A DNA stretch of 64,000 nt from Ectobius pallidus (GCA_964059195.1 CAXKWD010000008.1:46429502-46493501); one strand, 5' to 3'; positions 22,279 through 34,383 are shown, numbered from the stretch's first letter. Translations and numbers: made by a program. The notes: generated by a model not told the origin, from the sequence alone.

Positions 22279-24353
22279 ACTTATGTCTACGGAGAGACGA
22301 AGAGGAGCCGCTACGACTGTTCGGCAGCACTGGGCTATGACGTCACTTCCTGCATCTGGCAATAAACAAACAGAAGAGGTTCGCATCGCGCCGGTGTCAT
22401 CCCTTCCAGCAGGCGTTTATAGGTTAGAAAAGTCTCTGTTTTCCCTTTACCATTATTTTGTACACTTTAGAGGGAAAGTAACTTTACATTTGTCCTCTAT
22501 GATTTATGAAGAACACAACTAGCTAAAATAGTCTATTTTTTCTTTGTTTTTTTAGGATAAAGTGTCCTCATGGGAGCATCTTTAAGTACGGTACTTGCAG
22601 AATTTTCTCTTGATAGTGACTGTGAATATGCAGTACACGGCAAAGGTAAAATGTTCAGTTGTTTAAAGATATCTATATTTCCTGTTCTCGTGAGAATATC
22701 TTTAATTATTTACATAGTTTGACCTTAACAATTTGTGAATTTTTAGACGATGCACCCCACGTGCTATTTTATTTAGCAATCCTGTGGACCAGCAGTACTG
22801 GCACAGGATAACAATAACAATAATAATAACAAAAATTATACAATTAATTGTATAGTTATGATATTAAAAAATGCCTTCCAGCAACTATTTATAGGTTGGA
22901 AAGTGACACCTTTGATGGGTATTATTTTTACACTTTAAATGGAAAGAAACTTTACATTTAGTTCCTATGGTTTATGAAGAACACAACTAGATAAAATAAT
23001 TGATTTTGTTTGCTTTTTTTTAGGTTGATAAACATAGTGCCCCTTTAGCGATGTGGATGCTGTGAATGTGTAGACAAAGGCAAAGGTAAAATGTGACAGA
23101 AAAAGGAACAAATATGGCCTGATTTCTACTCGACGGATGCCATGATGAAGACAGAGTGGAAGCAAGCAGACTACGAGCTCAGACACATCTACACACGCCT
23201 TTCAGTCCACGGATTCCATCACCTGATGTGTTCCACCACGAAACACCATGAACCAGACTCGCTTCAGTGTTTATGTCAACTGTGTGGCCGACCATGTGAA
23301 CGCTATCATGTGTTAACATGCAAGAAGAGACAAAAATCCCTAACCCAGTTTTGTACTGAAGAATAACAATGCACATTGTGCGCTCTTCTATTTATTATTA
23401 ATAAAATGTGTTCTGTTAAAAGATATCTGCTTCCTGTCCTCATGGGAACACCTTTAATTATTTACATCGTCTGGACCTTTCTTTGTGAAAGTTTAGACGA
23501 TGCTCCCCACGTGGTATTGCATAGTTATGATATTGAAGGATGCCTTCCAGCAACCATTTATAGGTTAGAAAAGTGACATCTTTGTTCAGTATTATTTTGT
23601 GCACTTTAAATGGAAAGTAATTTTACATATGGGTCATTCCATGTCAAATCAACTAACAGTCTAAACCTTGACCTCTCAGATTTGTGTGATTTTTTGGCGA
23701 AAGATAGATCTGTGCCGCGCACCGACGAAGCTCCACCCGCCTGCTCGTTTCCCCTGCTGACCCTCGCTTCTGAGCCAATGCGCACACTACTGCTTGCTTC
23801 CCCTACATCTCCTATCACGGCTATGTACTCAGTGCCAATACTGCAGCTCACTGTTGTAGCCTTTGTTATGTACATATCAAGCATGTTAAATTAAGACGGC
23901 AACACAAAATAAAACAAATATTAGTAAAAGATAGATTTATGCTGCACACCAGACAAGATCTGCCTGCCGGTTCCTTCCCCTTGCTTCCGAGCCTGCGCAC
24001 GCACCTCACTATTTTACCATGGCTTCCTTGACAATTGGAACGATGTTTTATGAAAGGTGTGGAAGGGTAAAAAGCTTCTGCATTTGGTTAAATAATGATA
24101 GGTAAATTCTAGGTCAGTGACGGGTTTTAGGTTTTATTATTTTAGCAAAGTTATGTTAGTTTAGGAGCAATATACTGAATAGCGCAAGGTTTATGTCTCA
24201 CATTGAATCTCTTCTGCAATGAAACCCTAAACCCCGCCTTCCGAGGCAGGTCCCATTACAGAGTTGGTGGGAGGAGCCTAGTGCGCAGCATAAAACTATT
24301 TTTTCCAGATTTTTTTCGGGTATTGTACTCTCCAAATCTGGTTCAAATTTCAA
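22279..24353 (+). repeat. Left terminal inverted repeat of the giant element
   Basis: It contains about three diverged tandem sub-repeats, each marked by 'ccttccagca', 'tttataggtt(a/g)gaaa', 'gaacacaactag' and 'gacgatgc(a/t)ccccacgtg' (near 22401, 22873 and 23544). Two of these are followed by T-runs ending in TTTAG. Several short open frames occur identically in both arms, for example one with 'CQLCGRPCERYHVLTCKK' (23142-23366), but none belongs to a family I know. Relative to the right arm it has a 12-bp extra block near 24305 and lacks a 4-bp 'tagc' near 23830. Confidence 0.9.
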
Positions 24354-24720
24354 ATTTTTCTGACTTTTGATTTGTGTGTTACAATGGTTTAAAAATCCAA
24401 AATACTACGCTTTTCTATTGCTTTAAGATCATTATAAAATGCTATAGCTAAAAAACTAAACCACCTAGAGAGCTCAAACTTGCACCATTTTTTTTCTCCT
24501 AAAAATTTTCTTTAATTTGATGTATCACACGGCTATGTTTCTTAATTTTTGAAATGTTAAAAAAGTTCCCAATACTTTTTTTTTAAATTTCCAAAATACG
24601 TACCCTCGGATCTTTTTGAAAAAAATTATACGTGTTGTCCACTCTATTTGACTGCATGCACGCAAAATTTCAAGATGGGATCTCAACGGGTTCTTGTTTA
24701 AAAAAATATTTTACTACCAT
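24300..24720 (+). repeat. Inner repeat R, left copy
   Basis: Overlapping and extending past the left arm, this AT-rich block is present again in inverted orientation at about 27713-28330. Landmarks are 'cgggtattgtactctccaaa', 'cacctagagagctcaaactt', 'aaaatacgtaccctcgga' and 'caagatgggatctcaacg'. Part of the same repeat starts inside the arm near 23630 ('gggtcattccatgtcaaatc'). Confidence 0.8.
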
Positions 24721-24765
24721 AATACAGATCAATTAGGTGTGAGCGAACTTATTGTAGCCTACTAG

Positions 24766-25408
24766 TCTATATTAATAAAAGGAAGTGTCTGTCCTCCGTT
24801 CGTCTGTCCGCGATGCCCAGCGAAATCTACTCAACGCAGAGATCTGAAATTTTATACATAGCCGGACTGAAGGGTCGGAAAATGCACCTCGAAGCCGGAA
24901 TTTTAATTTTCGCTTTCGTTCGTGAGTTATGAGTGAAAAATGAGCAAAAAACGTGCATTTTTTGCATTTCGAAGCATCAGTTTCAGTAATAAATTTCAAT
25001 ATCAAATCACTTACAGTTGGCTTTGGCTATTTTTGTCATCATACCTCATACCTTGGAAATAAAAGCAACGCGATCGCTTGATTTTGTTAGTCCATCCTAG
25101 ACGATTCATTTGTTTAGAGTGCCAAGGCCCACAGACATATGACATTTTCAACCTACACGGAAGAAGGATAATCAACCCTAAATATGGTCAAACATCGTTC
25201 GATTTGAACGAAACTCACTATACAGGGGTTTTCCGGGCCAAGGAACTCGAATCTGAGGTCGCTTTTACCAGGGGATGCTACCTAATCGTGGAATGCACTC
25301 CACGTGATTTAGGTGTTAATAAATATAATGATTTAACTATTATGCTCTTAATTTTTAGTTTTTAATTTTTTTAATGATTATCGCGGGGGAAGCCGCGGGC
25401 ACATGCTA
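24766..25408 (+). mobile_element. Short non-autonomous Helitron, copy 1
   Basis: It begins TCTATATTAATAAAAGG after a CTAG and ends with the hairpin-type tail 'cgcgggggaagccgcgggca' then CATGCTA. The 5' TC, GC-rich 3' hairpin and no target duplication fit Helitrons. An open frame at 25078-25365 ('RRFICLECQGPQTYDIFN...') is conserved in copy 2 and may be a captured fragment; I do not recognise it. Confidence 0.8.
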
Positions 25409-26035
25409 TCTTATAATAATAAAAGGACGTGTTTGTTTGTCTGTCTGCGATGCCCATCGAAATCTACTGAACGCAGAGATCTGAAATTTTAAACATAAGA
25501 TGCACTGAAAGGTGGGCGAATGTACCTCGAAGCCGAATTTTTAATTTTAGCTTTCGTTTGCGAGTTATGAGTGAAAAACTGGCAGAAAATGTGATTTTAG
25601 CGCTGTCGAAGCATCAGATTTCAGTAATACATTTCAATGTCAAATCAATTGCAGTTGGCTTTGGCTATTTTTGTCATACTGTGGAAATAAAAGCATTGTG
25701 ATCGCTTGAATGTTGTCAGCCCACGCTGGTCGATTCATTTGTTTAGAGTGTCAAGGCCCACAGACATATGACATTTTCAACCTACACGGAAGAAGGATAA
25801 TCAACCCTAAATACGGTCAAACATTGTTCGATTTGAACGAAACTCACTATACAGGGGTTTTCTGGGCCAAGGAATTTGAATCTGAGGTCGCTTTTACCAG
25901 GTGATGCTACCTAATCGTGGAATGCACTCCACGTGGTTTATGTGTTAATAAATATGATTTAACTATTATGCTCTTAATTTTTAATTTTTGATTCTTGAAA
26001 TAATTATCGCGGGCGAAGCCGAGGGCACATGCTAG
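25409..26035 (+). mobile_element. Short non-autonomous Helitron, copy 2, head-to-tail with copy 1
   Basis: It begins TCTTATAATAATAAAAGG immediately after copy 1 and ends 'cgcgggcgaagccgagggca' then CATGCTAG followed by T, the canonical CTAG|T end. It aligns to copy 1 throughout with moderate divergence. It includes 25710-25904, the same open frame ended early by TGA. Confidence 0.85.
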
Positions 26036-27712
26036 TTTAGTATATAATAAAAATTATTCGTTAATAATACAGTATTATTTAAAATAAAATAGTTATTGCT
26101 AACTTTACCTAAAAGTTACAGAAGTTCAACAAATGTTACCTTAAGAAGTTAAATAAAATTCACCTAGGCCTCTATTTAAAAAATATTTTTAAAACATTAA
26201 AATTTGTGTGTGAAATAAGCAAAGCTAAGGACATTGTTAGATTGGGCATTTATTATGTTCAGATAAGAGTGTATTCAGTAGCACAGAGAAACAAGTTGTA
26301 ACTTGAAAGGAATGATACAGACTGCAGTCTGTTTTCCTGTCACAACTTGCACCAAATAACACCATCAGATTTGGAAAACATTGCTGCTGGTTTTGTGACA
26401 GTAGCATATTGCAAGCCCCACACACAAGCTCTTTACCACACTCCTGGGAGCTTACGGGCAATATCGGGGGGAAAGAGCTTGCAGGCAGTCACACGCGGTG
26501 AAAATATAAGCCCAAAATGCATGCACGTTCTTCCTTGCATGATAGATTGTCAACAAAAGAGTACGCGCGGAAGATTGTTCATGTAATTGCCAAACACGTG
26601 CAAATTCTCTCTCAAAAGAAAGCCACGTGGAGTGTCGAAATTTTCGACACGCCAGCGAAGAGCATGCGGTATTGTTTAAAGTTCAGTACAGAGGAGTTGG
26701 TGTGCTCTTGGAAAGTTTTGTTTGTTTGTCTTCTGCCTTTACATACACATACACTTCCAGGCGAAAGAGTGCAGCGTTGCATGAATGACGTACTGCGCGG
26801 TTTCTTTTGTTTGTCTATTGCCTTTACATGCACATGTTTTCACGAGAATTTGAGTGCACACCTGCCTAAACTCGAGCGATAAAGCTTGTGTGTAAGGGTA
26901 GCTAATGATGACTCTTGGTGGCTGGGATGCATCGAAGAAAGACAATGGCGTATACCGATTACATTTTTTACACCAAAAAAGGTCCAGTCCGTTCTTTTTG
27001 TTATCCACAACCAAGCGGTTTATTAGATGTCCCAGGAAACACTCTTTTGCAAACAGTGGATCCAACTACAGCAACGGGAAGAACATAACTCTAAGTGCTG
27101 AAGAAATTAAACTGTCTTGTCTTGCTTTTGAAAAATATCTTACAATATCAAAAAGAAACATTTAAATTGTGTTACCCTCAGAAAAAACTTTTAAAGTGTA
27201 TAAATACTATTAACTATGTACGGTAAATACCTAAATAATATAAATACCGGTACCTAATATTCTAAGAAATACAGTTCTATCCAAGCAAATATCAACAAGT
27301 TAAACTTTTTCACAAAATGAAACAAATTTTACCCATTTCTTATATATGGGACTCTTTGTAAATGATTACAAATAATACTGGAAAACCAAGCAAAAGATAA
27401 CCTCTACCATTTATAACTATATGAGTTGATATTACTAAGAATTTTGGATGATTCAAGGTGAGTGGCTTTGTTCCAAATTTCACTAATAGCACGTTGCATA
27501 TAAATTAAAATTTGTTCTTCCTTCTTATGTATAGTTACAGATATCATGTAAACTAAATTAAAAACAACACTACATATCATTTAATTAACCAACAATAAGA
27601 GGGAAATGTTACGTATGAACGCTATCTAAATAATTTAGGTTTGGTAGAATTATGTACCTTAGTATTCATAGCCTAGAAATAACTTAGTCTGCTATACACT
27701 TCAGTAATCTGG
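26036..27712. other. Unassigned interior DNA
   Basis: No family recognised. 26340-27165 is less AT-rich and has open frames on both strands (for example 26517-26882 plus, 26739-27065 minus), but the two strands compete and no motif decides. A phrase like 'tgtttgtct(t/a)(c/t)tgcctttaca' occurs twice, at about 26723 and 26809. The rest is AT-rich. Confidence 0.4.
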
Positions 27713-28340
27713 TAGTAAAATATTTTTTTAAACAAGAATCCATTGAGATCCCATCTTGAAATTTTGCATGTATGTAGTCAATTAGAGTGGACAACACATA
27801 ATTTTTCCAAAAAAATCCGAGGGTACGTATTTTGGAAATTAGAAAAAAAGTTTTTTGGGAACTATTTTAACATGTCAAAAATTAAGAAACATAGCCATGT
27901 GATACATCATATTAAAAGGAAATTTTAGAGGAAAAAAAATGGTGCAAGTTTGAGCTCTCTAGGTGGTATAGTTTTAGCAGTGGCGGACGCAGAATTTTTT
28001 TTCGGGGGGGATTTGAATACTAAAAAAATTAATTAACTTACATATTATACAATTAGTTTATAAAACTGGCCACTTAGAGTGCATATATAGCCTTCTTTTC
28101 AAATTTCGGGGGGGGGATCTATCCCCCCAATCCCCCCCTCTGCATCCGCCACTGAGTTTTAGAGCTATAGTATTTTATAATAATCTTAAAGCAATAGACA
28201 ACCATTTTTTTTTAATTTTTAAACCCTTGTAACTCACAAACCAAAAGTAAGAAAAATTTGAAATTTAAACTAGATTTGGGGGGTTCAATACCTGAAAAAA
28301 AATCATACAAATCTGAGAGGTGAAGGTTCAAATCTCTGAT
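27713..28340 (-). repeat. Inner repeat R, inverted copy
   Basis: Reverse complement of 24300-24720 with more divergence, interrupted by the hAT MITE at 27978-28154. At its right edge it runs on into 'caaatctgagaggt', matching the arm near 37860. It therefore lacks the roughly 600-bp block that separates those two parts in both arms. Confidence 0.8.
27978..28154. mobile_element. hAT MITE, 177 bp
   Basis: Inverted ends CAGTGGCGGACGCAGA and CAGTGGCGGATGCAGA, flanked by the perfect 8-bp duplication AGTTTTAG (27970-27977, 28155-28162). The empty site is visible in the other R copy near 24440. Internal G- and C-runs lie near each end. Confidence 0.93.
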
Positions 28341-31300
28341 TGTTTGTTCTTCATTCTGTTTTTCCTGTAGAATCTAATGAACAAAAGAGGACAAAGAATT
28401 TATATTTTTGCCTTCACGAAATCCAAATTGGGAATTTGTGAGAATATTGTAGGTACTGGCATCTAAGACTGGAATTGGTCTATTTAACATAACCTAGGCT
28501 ACTCAAGCATTTTAGAAAAGACTAAAAGTAATTAAATGGGTCTATAGTTGTCTATGTTATTACTAGGGTTTGGATGTTTATGACCTAAAAAGTGGAAAAT
28601 ACGACTGCAAATATGCCCTTAGAAATGACTAAATATGACCTAATAAAATAATTTATTTTTTAGAAATAAATATTCCAGTTCAAAAACATTTAAAGACACT
28701 AAATTCTTACATCACATGAATTCAATCAGATAATCACTATTTAACAATTTTACAGGTAATTTAGTTTTACTTGTAATTAGTATTACTATATTACAACGAA
28801 TACTATTAACACTATCATTAAGAGTAAAATTAGAAGTGGAAATATCACAGTAGTCATAAGAAAGTTCCTAACACTACCTTAGTAAATTTATACTCACATA
28901 TTAACTTAATAACAATAAACAACAAAAGTTCTTACAAGTAGTAAATAAGAAAACATAATAAAACAAAACACCAAAACTCCAGAGTATAGTTAACTATAGC
29001 GTAGATGTTCTAGAATACCTAGCTAGAGATTTCAATCAGCAAGACGAACCACCAACAGACAGGAGATAAACAATGCAATGAAGCAAGAAACAAGGATCGA
29101 ACAGAAAAGAGCAAAAATTAGCAGTCAACTACATGTAGTAGGAATGAAAGAAAAAAGAAATTGGAGACACCACAATCACAGTATCTAGCAATCATAGGAT
29201 ATATGACAGAAATAAGAAATATAAAGTGAGCATAAGAAGGGCTTTATGATGAAAGAGAGAGGAAAAAAAACCATTGAACATGTTATTGGTGGGTAGGTGG
29301 GTGGTCCGTGATGCTGTAATGCACTTACCACTAGGGCTTGGAAGTTGATGACATGAAATTACCTTAAATTTATTAAAATATTAAATGAAAAATAACTTAA
29401 TATTTATAAATATGTATTTAAAAAGGGAATATATGGTGTATAATAATAAACAAAGGACAAAATTTAAGTATTTTACATTACTACTTATATTATTATGTTT
29501 TCCATTATTGTTATGTTTACTTTTATAACGAATGCCTCTTAGCTAAAGAATTATGAGATTGTTTTATCTGTAATGTTAGAAAAGTACAATCTCCCGACAA
29601 AATAGGGGGAAATGCAATGAAAGAAATTAAAATTTCCTATAAAATGACTAACAGAGAATAAAAGGCAAAATAAAAGTGGCCTTTTTTTGTTCATTGTGAA
29701 GCGAGACAAATTTATAGTACATCCTGCACTGTCTGTCTCAGAAAAAAAGATGACTTTTCATCAACTTTCAAGGCCTATTTATCACTATGTGGTACAGTGT
29801 CTTGAAACAGCTGCCGGTTTTGCCAGTCCAGGACACGGCGGGTCCATAGGTGGTGGATAATGGAATGGCCCTTCATGAAAAGGGTTAGGAGAAATCCCCC
29901 CCCGAACCAAAACTGGCATAAACATTAAATTTGTATAGAAAATACTTTTGTATTCTTTTACATCATATTGTTATTTCCTTGATAAACCCAACTTAAAGAT
30001 GTAGATTTTGTAACCATAGTCCCATGCATCTACTTTACATCTTGATCCATTAAAAAAAAAGTACAAATCTGGTTAGACAGAAATGTTAGACATGTAGTTT
30101 TAAAACATGACTAAATAGGCTTGGTATATTTGGAGCAATAGATAAATTTGGTTAGATTTATTTAGTCGTAAATATAATCTTGTTATATACATTATTGTAT
30201 AGAGAAAATATTATATAGAGTTAAGATAATTTTTAAAGAAGAAAGAACTGATGCCAGATATAGTGTAATATTTTAGATTTCCTTAACTACAAATGAGAGT
30301 TCCATGTCGTTATGTATTGTTACTATTCTACAGACTTTGGTGAATGATCACATGCCACGGCAATCAACCTTTGAAGTTGAATATTTACAGATAACATAAA
30401 TTTGTCATCTAAAAATCTTAAGGTGAAAGTCACATAACTTCCTCTGCCCAAATATTAAGTTAGTCTCTTAGTATAATATAATTATTATGTATGACATTCT
30501 CTTCATGTAAATTGGTTGTAAAAATAGAAAAGAATGTTATCACATCACATCTCATCCACAAAGCATACTTAACCCAAATAAAATCTGATTAATGTACTCT
30601 CGTAACTTTCTTTACCTTTCAAAACGTGTATTTATGCTAAAAACTCACCTTTGAATTTAGGGGTTCTCTACCTATAGTACCTGGTACGGGCAGAGGAAAT
30701 TAAAATGTTGTATAAAGAGAGATATGATGTGAGTTGAGAATTTTTTTTCTCTTGTTACAGTTGCCATTTGTGGATACCAACTTTTCTATTTAAATTGTCC
30801 TTATCAATTCTTTGCTTAGAGCCCACTGATTGATTCCTTATTTAAATGTCCAAATATAGCTCTGAAAGGGTTAATGTAACGTTAATTACAAAATATGAGA
30901 ACATTTTCCTCAATACCATAAAACAGAGTGAAGCAGAACAAACCTTGCCAATAAGTTTCGAAGGCTAATAATGCCAACTAGTAAAATATATATAATTTTC
31001 AGAATAAGTCCCTAAGAATAAATATAAGATTTATTGACTATTCCTTAGTTTGTGGCCAACACCTGCTTTAAACTGGGCATGTCAAAGGAAACAGTAAAAC
31101 AGACCAGCCTATCAGCATTAAAGGGTTTGATAGCCATTCTGAGGAACAATTTGTATGGAACTTGAAATCTTTTATACCCAATGGAAAATTTCTTATTGTA
31201 TATCTACTCATTTTTTATCATTGAGCGGTATTCATGTACAATTTTACTCTGCTGTTTATTGTTTCACCTATGGGATCTTCTGTTATATCATTGTTAATAT

Positions 31301-31402
31301 TCTTGAATAGATGGTAAGCGTTGTCTTTTCGGCAGCCTTGTAACCAAGGAAGCATTTTAAAATAAAAATTTATGTGAAAAATGAGGATTTTTATTCAAAT
31401 GT
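28341..31402. other. Unassigned AT-rich interior DNA
   Basis: No gene seen. Two related phrases, 'ctagggtttggatgtttatg' (28564) and 'ctagggcttggaagttgatg' (29332), look like decayed ends of one DNA-transposon family, but I could not pair them. The block near 30850 'agctctgaaagggtt' recurs near 33381. Confidence 0.4.
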
Positions 31403-31414
31403 TATGTTTCTCAT

Positions 31415-33237
31415 ATCAAAAGTGGTTAAGTACAAAATTAGGAGGAGATTTGGAACGATATAAGAAATGTAAGAAAGAAGTAAAACAGGTTGTCAGGAAA
31501 GGGAAAACGGAGACATGGGAGAAAATATGTAACGGAATTGAACATACGGTGGGATATGGGAAATCAAGAAAGGCATGGAGAACAATTAGGAAAGTACGTG
31601 CTTCAAATATGAATAAAACAAATCTTCATTTGATAACTTTGCAAGAGTGGAAGAAACATTTTTCGGACCTGTTAAATGAAAATAGAGAAAATTTTAAAGA
31701 ACAATTGTGTGATGTTTATGATGATTCAAGGCAGACTATGGTGGAACCTATCTTGGAAAGTGAAGTAATAAATGCTTTGAAGACATCCCAAAATGGGAAA
31801 GCAACTGGGCCAGGGGAAATAGCAATGGAATTGTATAAATATGGAGGACATAATATTGTTAGGATTGTGACAAAAATGTTCAATCAAATTTTGGAGGGGG
31901 AGTACATACCAAAGGAATGGTGTTTGTCATATATATCAGCAATATATAAGAAGGGAAATAAAAAAGAAGTAAGAAATTACAGAGGAATCAGTGTTATGGC
32001 CTCAATAAGCAGACTGTTTAGCAAAGTGATTAAGAATAGATTGGAAGAACAAATTGGGAGTAAGATATCTGAAGAGCAAGCTGGGTTCACAGCGGGAAAA
32101 TCATGTTTAGATAACATATTTCTAATTCGTCAAATAATTGAAAAGATGTCTGCAAAAGGGAAGGAAATTCATTTGGTATTTATAGATTTAGAGCAGGCCT
32201 ATGATTCTGTTCCTGTAAGTCAACTCTGGAATGCACTGATGAGTATGGGAATTGATAAATCCTTGATTCATCTTATTAAAAGGATATATAGCGCATGTCA
32301 TGCTACAGTGAAATTGGGAAGACGGATATCCGAAGAATTCAGAATAACGAAGGGTTTGAGACAGGGTTGTGGCATGTCCCCTACACTATTTAAAATATAT
32401 TTACAGAGTGTTTTAAAGAAATGGGATGCATCTTGTTATAAGATGGGTATTCCGGTACATGAAAAAACCCTTTACTCATTGTTATTCGCCGACGATCAGG
32501 TGGTATTAGCGCAGGATAGAGAAGATGCAGAGTATATGGTAAAGAAATTACATGAAGTATACAATGAAGGAGGTCTGAAAATAAATGTCAAGAAGACAGA
32601 ATACTTGGTTGTTGGAGGAGATGGAGAAGATATGGATGTACCTGGTCTGGGAAAGATAAAAATAGTAGATAGTTTTAAATATTTGGGTTCCATTATTGAA
32701 AAATCTGGTACTTGTAAAGAGGATGTGACACACCGTATAAATCAGGCAAGAGGGGTTGTTCGAGCATTGAACGGAGTTTTCTGGAGTAGAGAAATTCATC
32801 TTAGCACAAAAAGGTTGATTTTAAATGCTATTGTTGAAAGTATCCTCACTTATGGAGGAGAAGGATGGGCTTTGACACAGCGACAAAAAGAAATGTTAAA
32901 TGCAGTAGAGATGGATGCATTGCGTAGAAGTTGTCGGGTATCTAGAATAGAACGAGTACCCAATAAAGTAATAAGGGAAAGAATGGAACAGGAAGAAACG
33001 CTCGTGGAAAGGCTTGAAAAGAGGACACTGCAATGGTATGGACATGTCCAGAGGATGTCAGAAGACAGATGGCCCAAGCAGATCATGTCATGGTCACCAT
33101 ATGGAAGGAGGAAAAGACAGAGGCCTAGAAGCACCTGGAGAGGTGGAATAGCCCGAGCAATGCAGGGAAGGAATTTACAAGAAGGCGATTGGCAGGATAG
33201 AGGATTCTGGAGGAAGGCATTAGAAGGCAACCCCTGA
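31415..33237 (+). CDS. LINE reverse transcriptase, 3' portion, open
   Basis: About 607 codons without a stop. The open frame formally extends upstream to an ATG at 31381, but that part is target-site DNA. It includes the RT motifs 'NYRGISVMASISRLFSKV', 'EEQAGFTAGKSCLDNIF', 'LVFIDLEQAYDSV', 'GLRQGCGMSPTLFKIYLQ' and the catalytic box 'FADD' (near 32485). The thumb follows, then a C-terminal region with 'LQWYGHVQRMSEDRWPKQI' and 'GRRKRQRPRSTWRGG', typical of RTE-like proteins. There is no endonuclease domain. The uninterrupted frame implies a young insertion. It copies LINE RNA at the target in intact relatives; this copy cannot be autonomous. Confidence 0.9.
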
Positions 33238-33270
33238 AAAGGGGAGACGCTTTAAAAAGTAAAAAGTAAG
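31415..33270 (+). mobile_element. 5'-truncated RTE-like LINE with a 12-bp target duplication
   Basis: TATGTTTCTCAT occurs at 31403-31414 and again at 33271-33282, just outside the reverse-transcriptase reading frame and a short 3' tail 'ctttaaaaagtaaaaagtaag'. The duplication marks target-primed insertion. Truncation at 31415 removed the endonuclease and the N-terminus. The short A-rich repeat tail rather than a long poly(A) suits RTE-type LINEs. Confidence 0.9.
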
Positions 33271-33282
33271 TATGTTTCTCAT

Positions 33283-33699
33283 TAAAAAATCAGCTGTTCC
33301 TTGAAATTTTCCTTGTCGATTTCAAAGAGAGCCTACATATATTTATAATTGTTGATTGCATTATCAGTGTATAAATTCAGCTCTGAAAGGGTTGAATATA
33401 TAGTGTGTTCTATGCAGGTACCCGGGAGGGCTGCCACATCTCGGGTTTGGGCCCAGGACCACGTTTTGGTCATATGTTAAAAGTATGTTTCATTCCGTAT
33501 ATGTTTAAATATCATATTTTAATTGTCTAGCAGTTATTCCAAAGCTAATCAGTATTATTTATTTGAAACATCAATATGTAACCTTAATTACTTCGAATTT
33601 GGACTCCTTATAGTAGAAGTACCTTAACTTTATAGATACTATAATTTGGCCAAGACATAAAATATGTATAGCATCGTCATAAGTCATAAGAGATATTCA
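33283..33699. other. No gene seen
   Basis: AT-rich sequence downstream of the LINE; carries the second copy of 'agctctgaaagggtt' (33381). Confidence 0.4.
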
Positions 33700-33734
33700 A
33701 AGCGGCCCCTTACCGTTTCTCCTTAGACATAAGT
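33700..33734 (-). repeat. Diverged relative of the giant element's terminus
   Basis: Aligns to the outer 35 bp of the right arm (39230-39264) with about eight mismatches and in the same orientation. Both share AGCGGC, TCTCC and TAGACATAAGT. It suggests that an older member of the same family once ended here. Confidence 0.6.
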
Positions 33735-33793
33735 CACACACTGTTTTATAGAGGGGCAATACCCTTAGCGGCACAGCGTCCACGCATCATTAC

Positions 33794-34383
33794 ATGGAAG
33801 GCATAGCCGATAAAGATTTATTTTCCTCTTTCTTGACAGTAGGTAGAAAACTTACCTACGATACCACAGGAAACTCTTTCAAAGTCAACAGCGTTGCCGG
33901 CGGAGAACTAGATCACATCAACGAATTGATGTACTCCAATCTAAATGACAACAGCATGTCGTTGGACATAAGAGCAGCGTGCATTACACCAGCGTTGTGT
34001 GGACAAAGAAAAAACAGAAGCAGGGCAATATATAGATTACCTTGATGCAGACTGTCCCAACATCAATGCTGGAACGGTTACATTTTCTATGGGGGGCAGC
34101 AATTGCCAAAAGGCATGTGTTTAAGAAATCACACGATTTCATACATGGTCTCATAAGAGGTGGCGTAGCTGTTTGGCCTCTGGCTTTGAAGGGAGGTTTC
34201 ATTAATCAGAGCATGGTAGGTTCTGATCCCACATTCTTGCAAACAGCTCCTGAAACTACGGGATCGGGAGAATTGGTGATAACAGGAAGAAATGTCGTGG
34301 GGATGAATCATGGTACCGCAGACGCCATATGGCATGGAAGAAAAGCCAGCACTTGCCTCCCATCCATGCCAGCTGGCGTTTAA
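33794..34383 (+). pseudogene. Unrecognised coding-like sequence, two or three frames
   Basis: Two adjoining open frames (33794-34045 and 34042-34383) and a third alternative frame across 33990-34110 ('QYIDYLDADCPNINAG') have balanced composition unlike the AT-rich surroundings. Phrases include 'LFSSFLTVGRKLTYDTTGN', 'VFKKSHDFIHGLIRGG' and 'TTGSGELVITGRNVVGMNHG'. I do not recognise a family. It could be a frameshifted relic of the element's own gene, or captured host sequence. Confidence 0.35.

Noticed and set aside
26340..27165. A host or captured gene
   Set aside because: Open frames exist on both strands with similar length and no recognisable domain; left as unassigned.
31381..31414. N-terminal 11 residues of the LINE open frame
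   Set aside because: These bases include the target duplication; they are pre-insertion DNA, not LINE.
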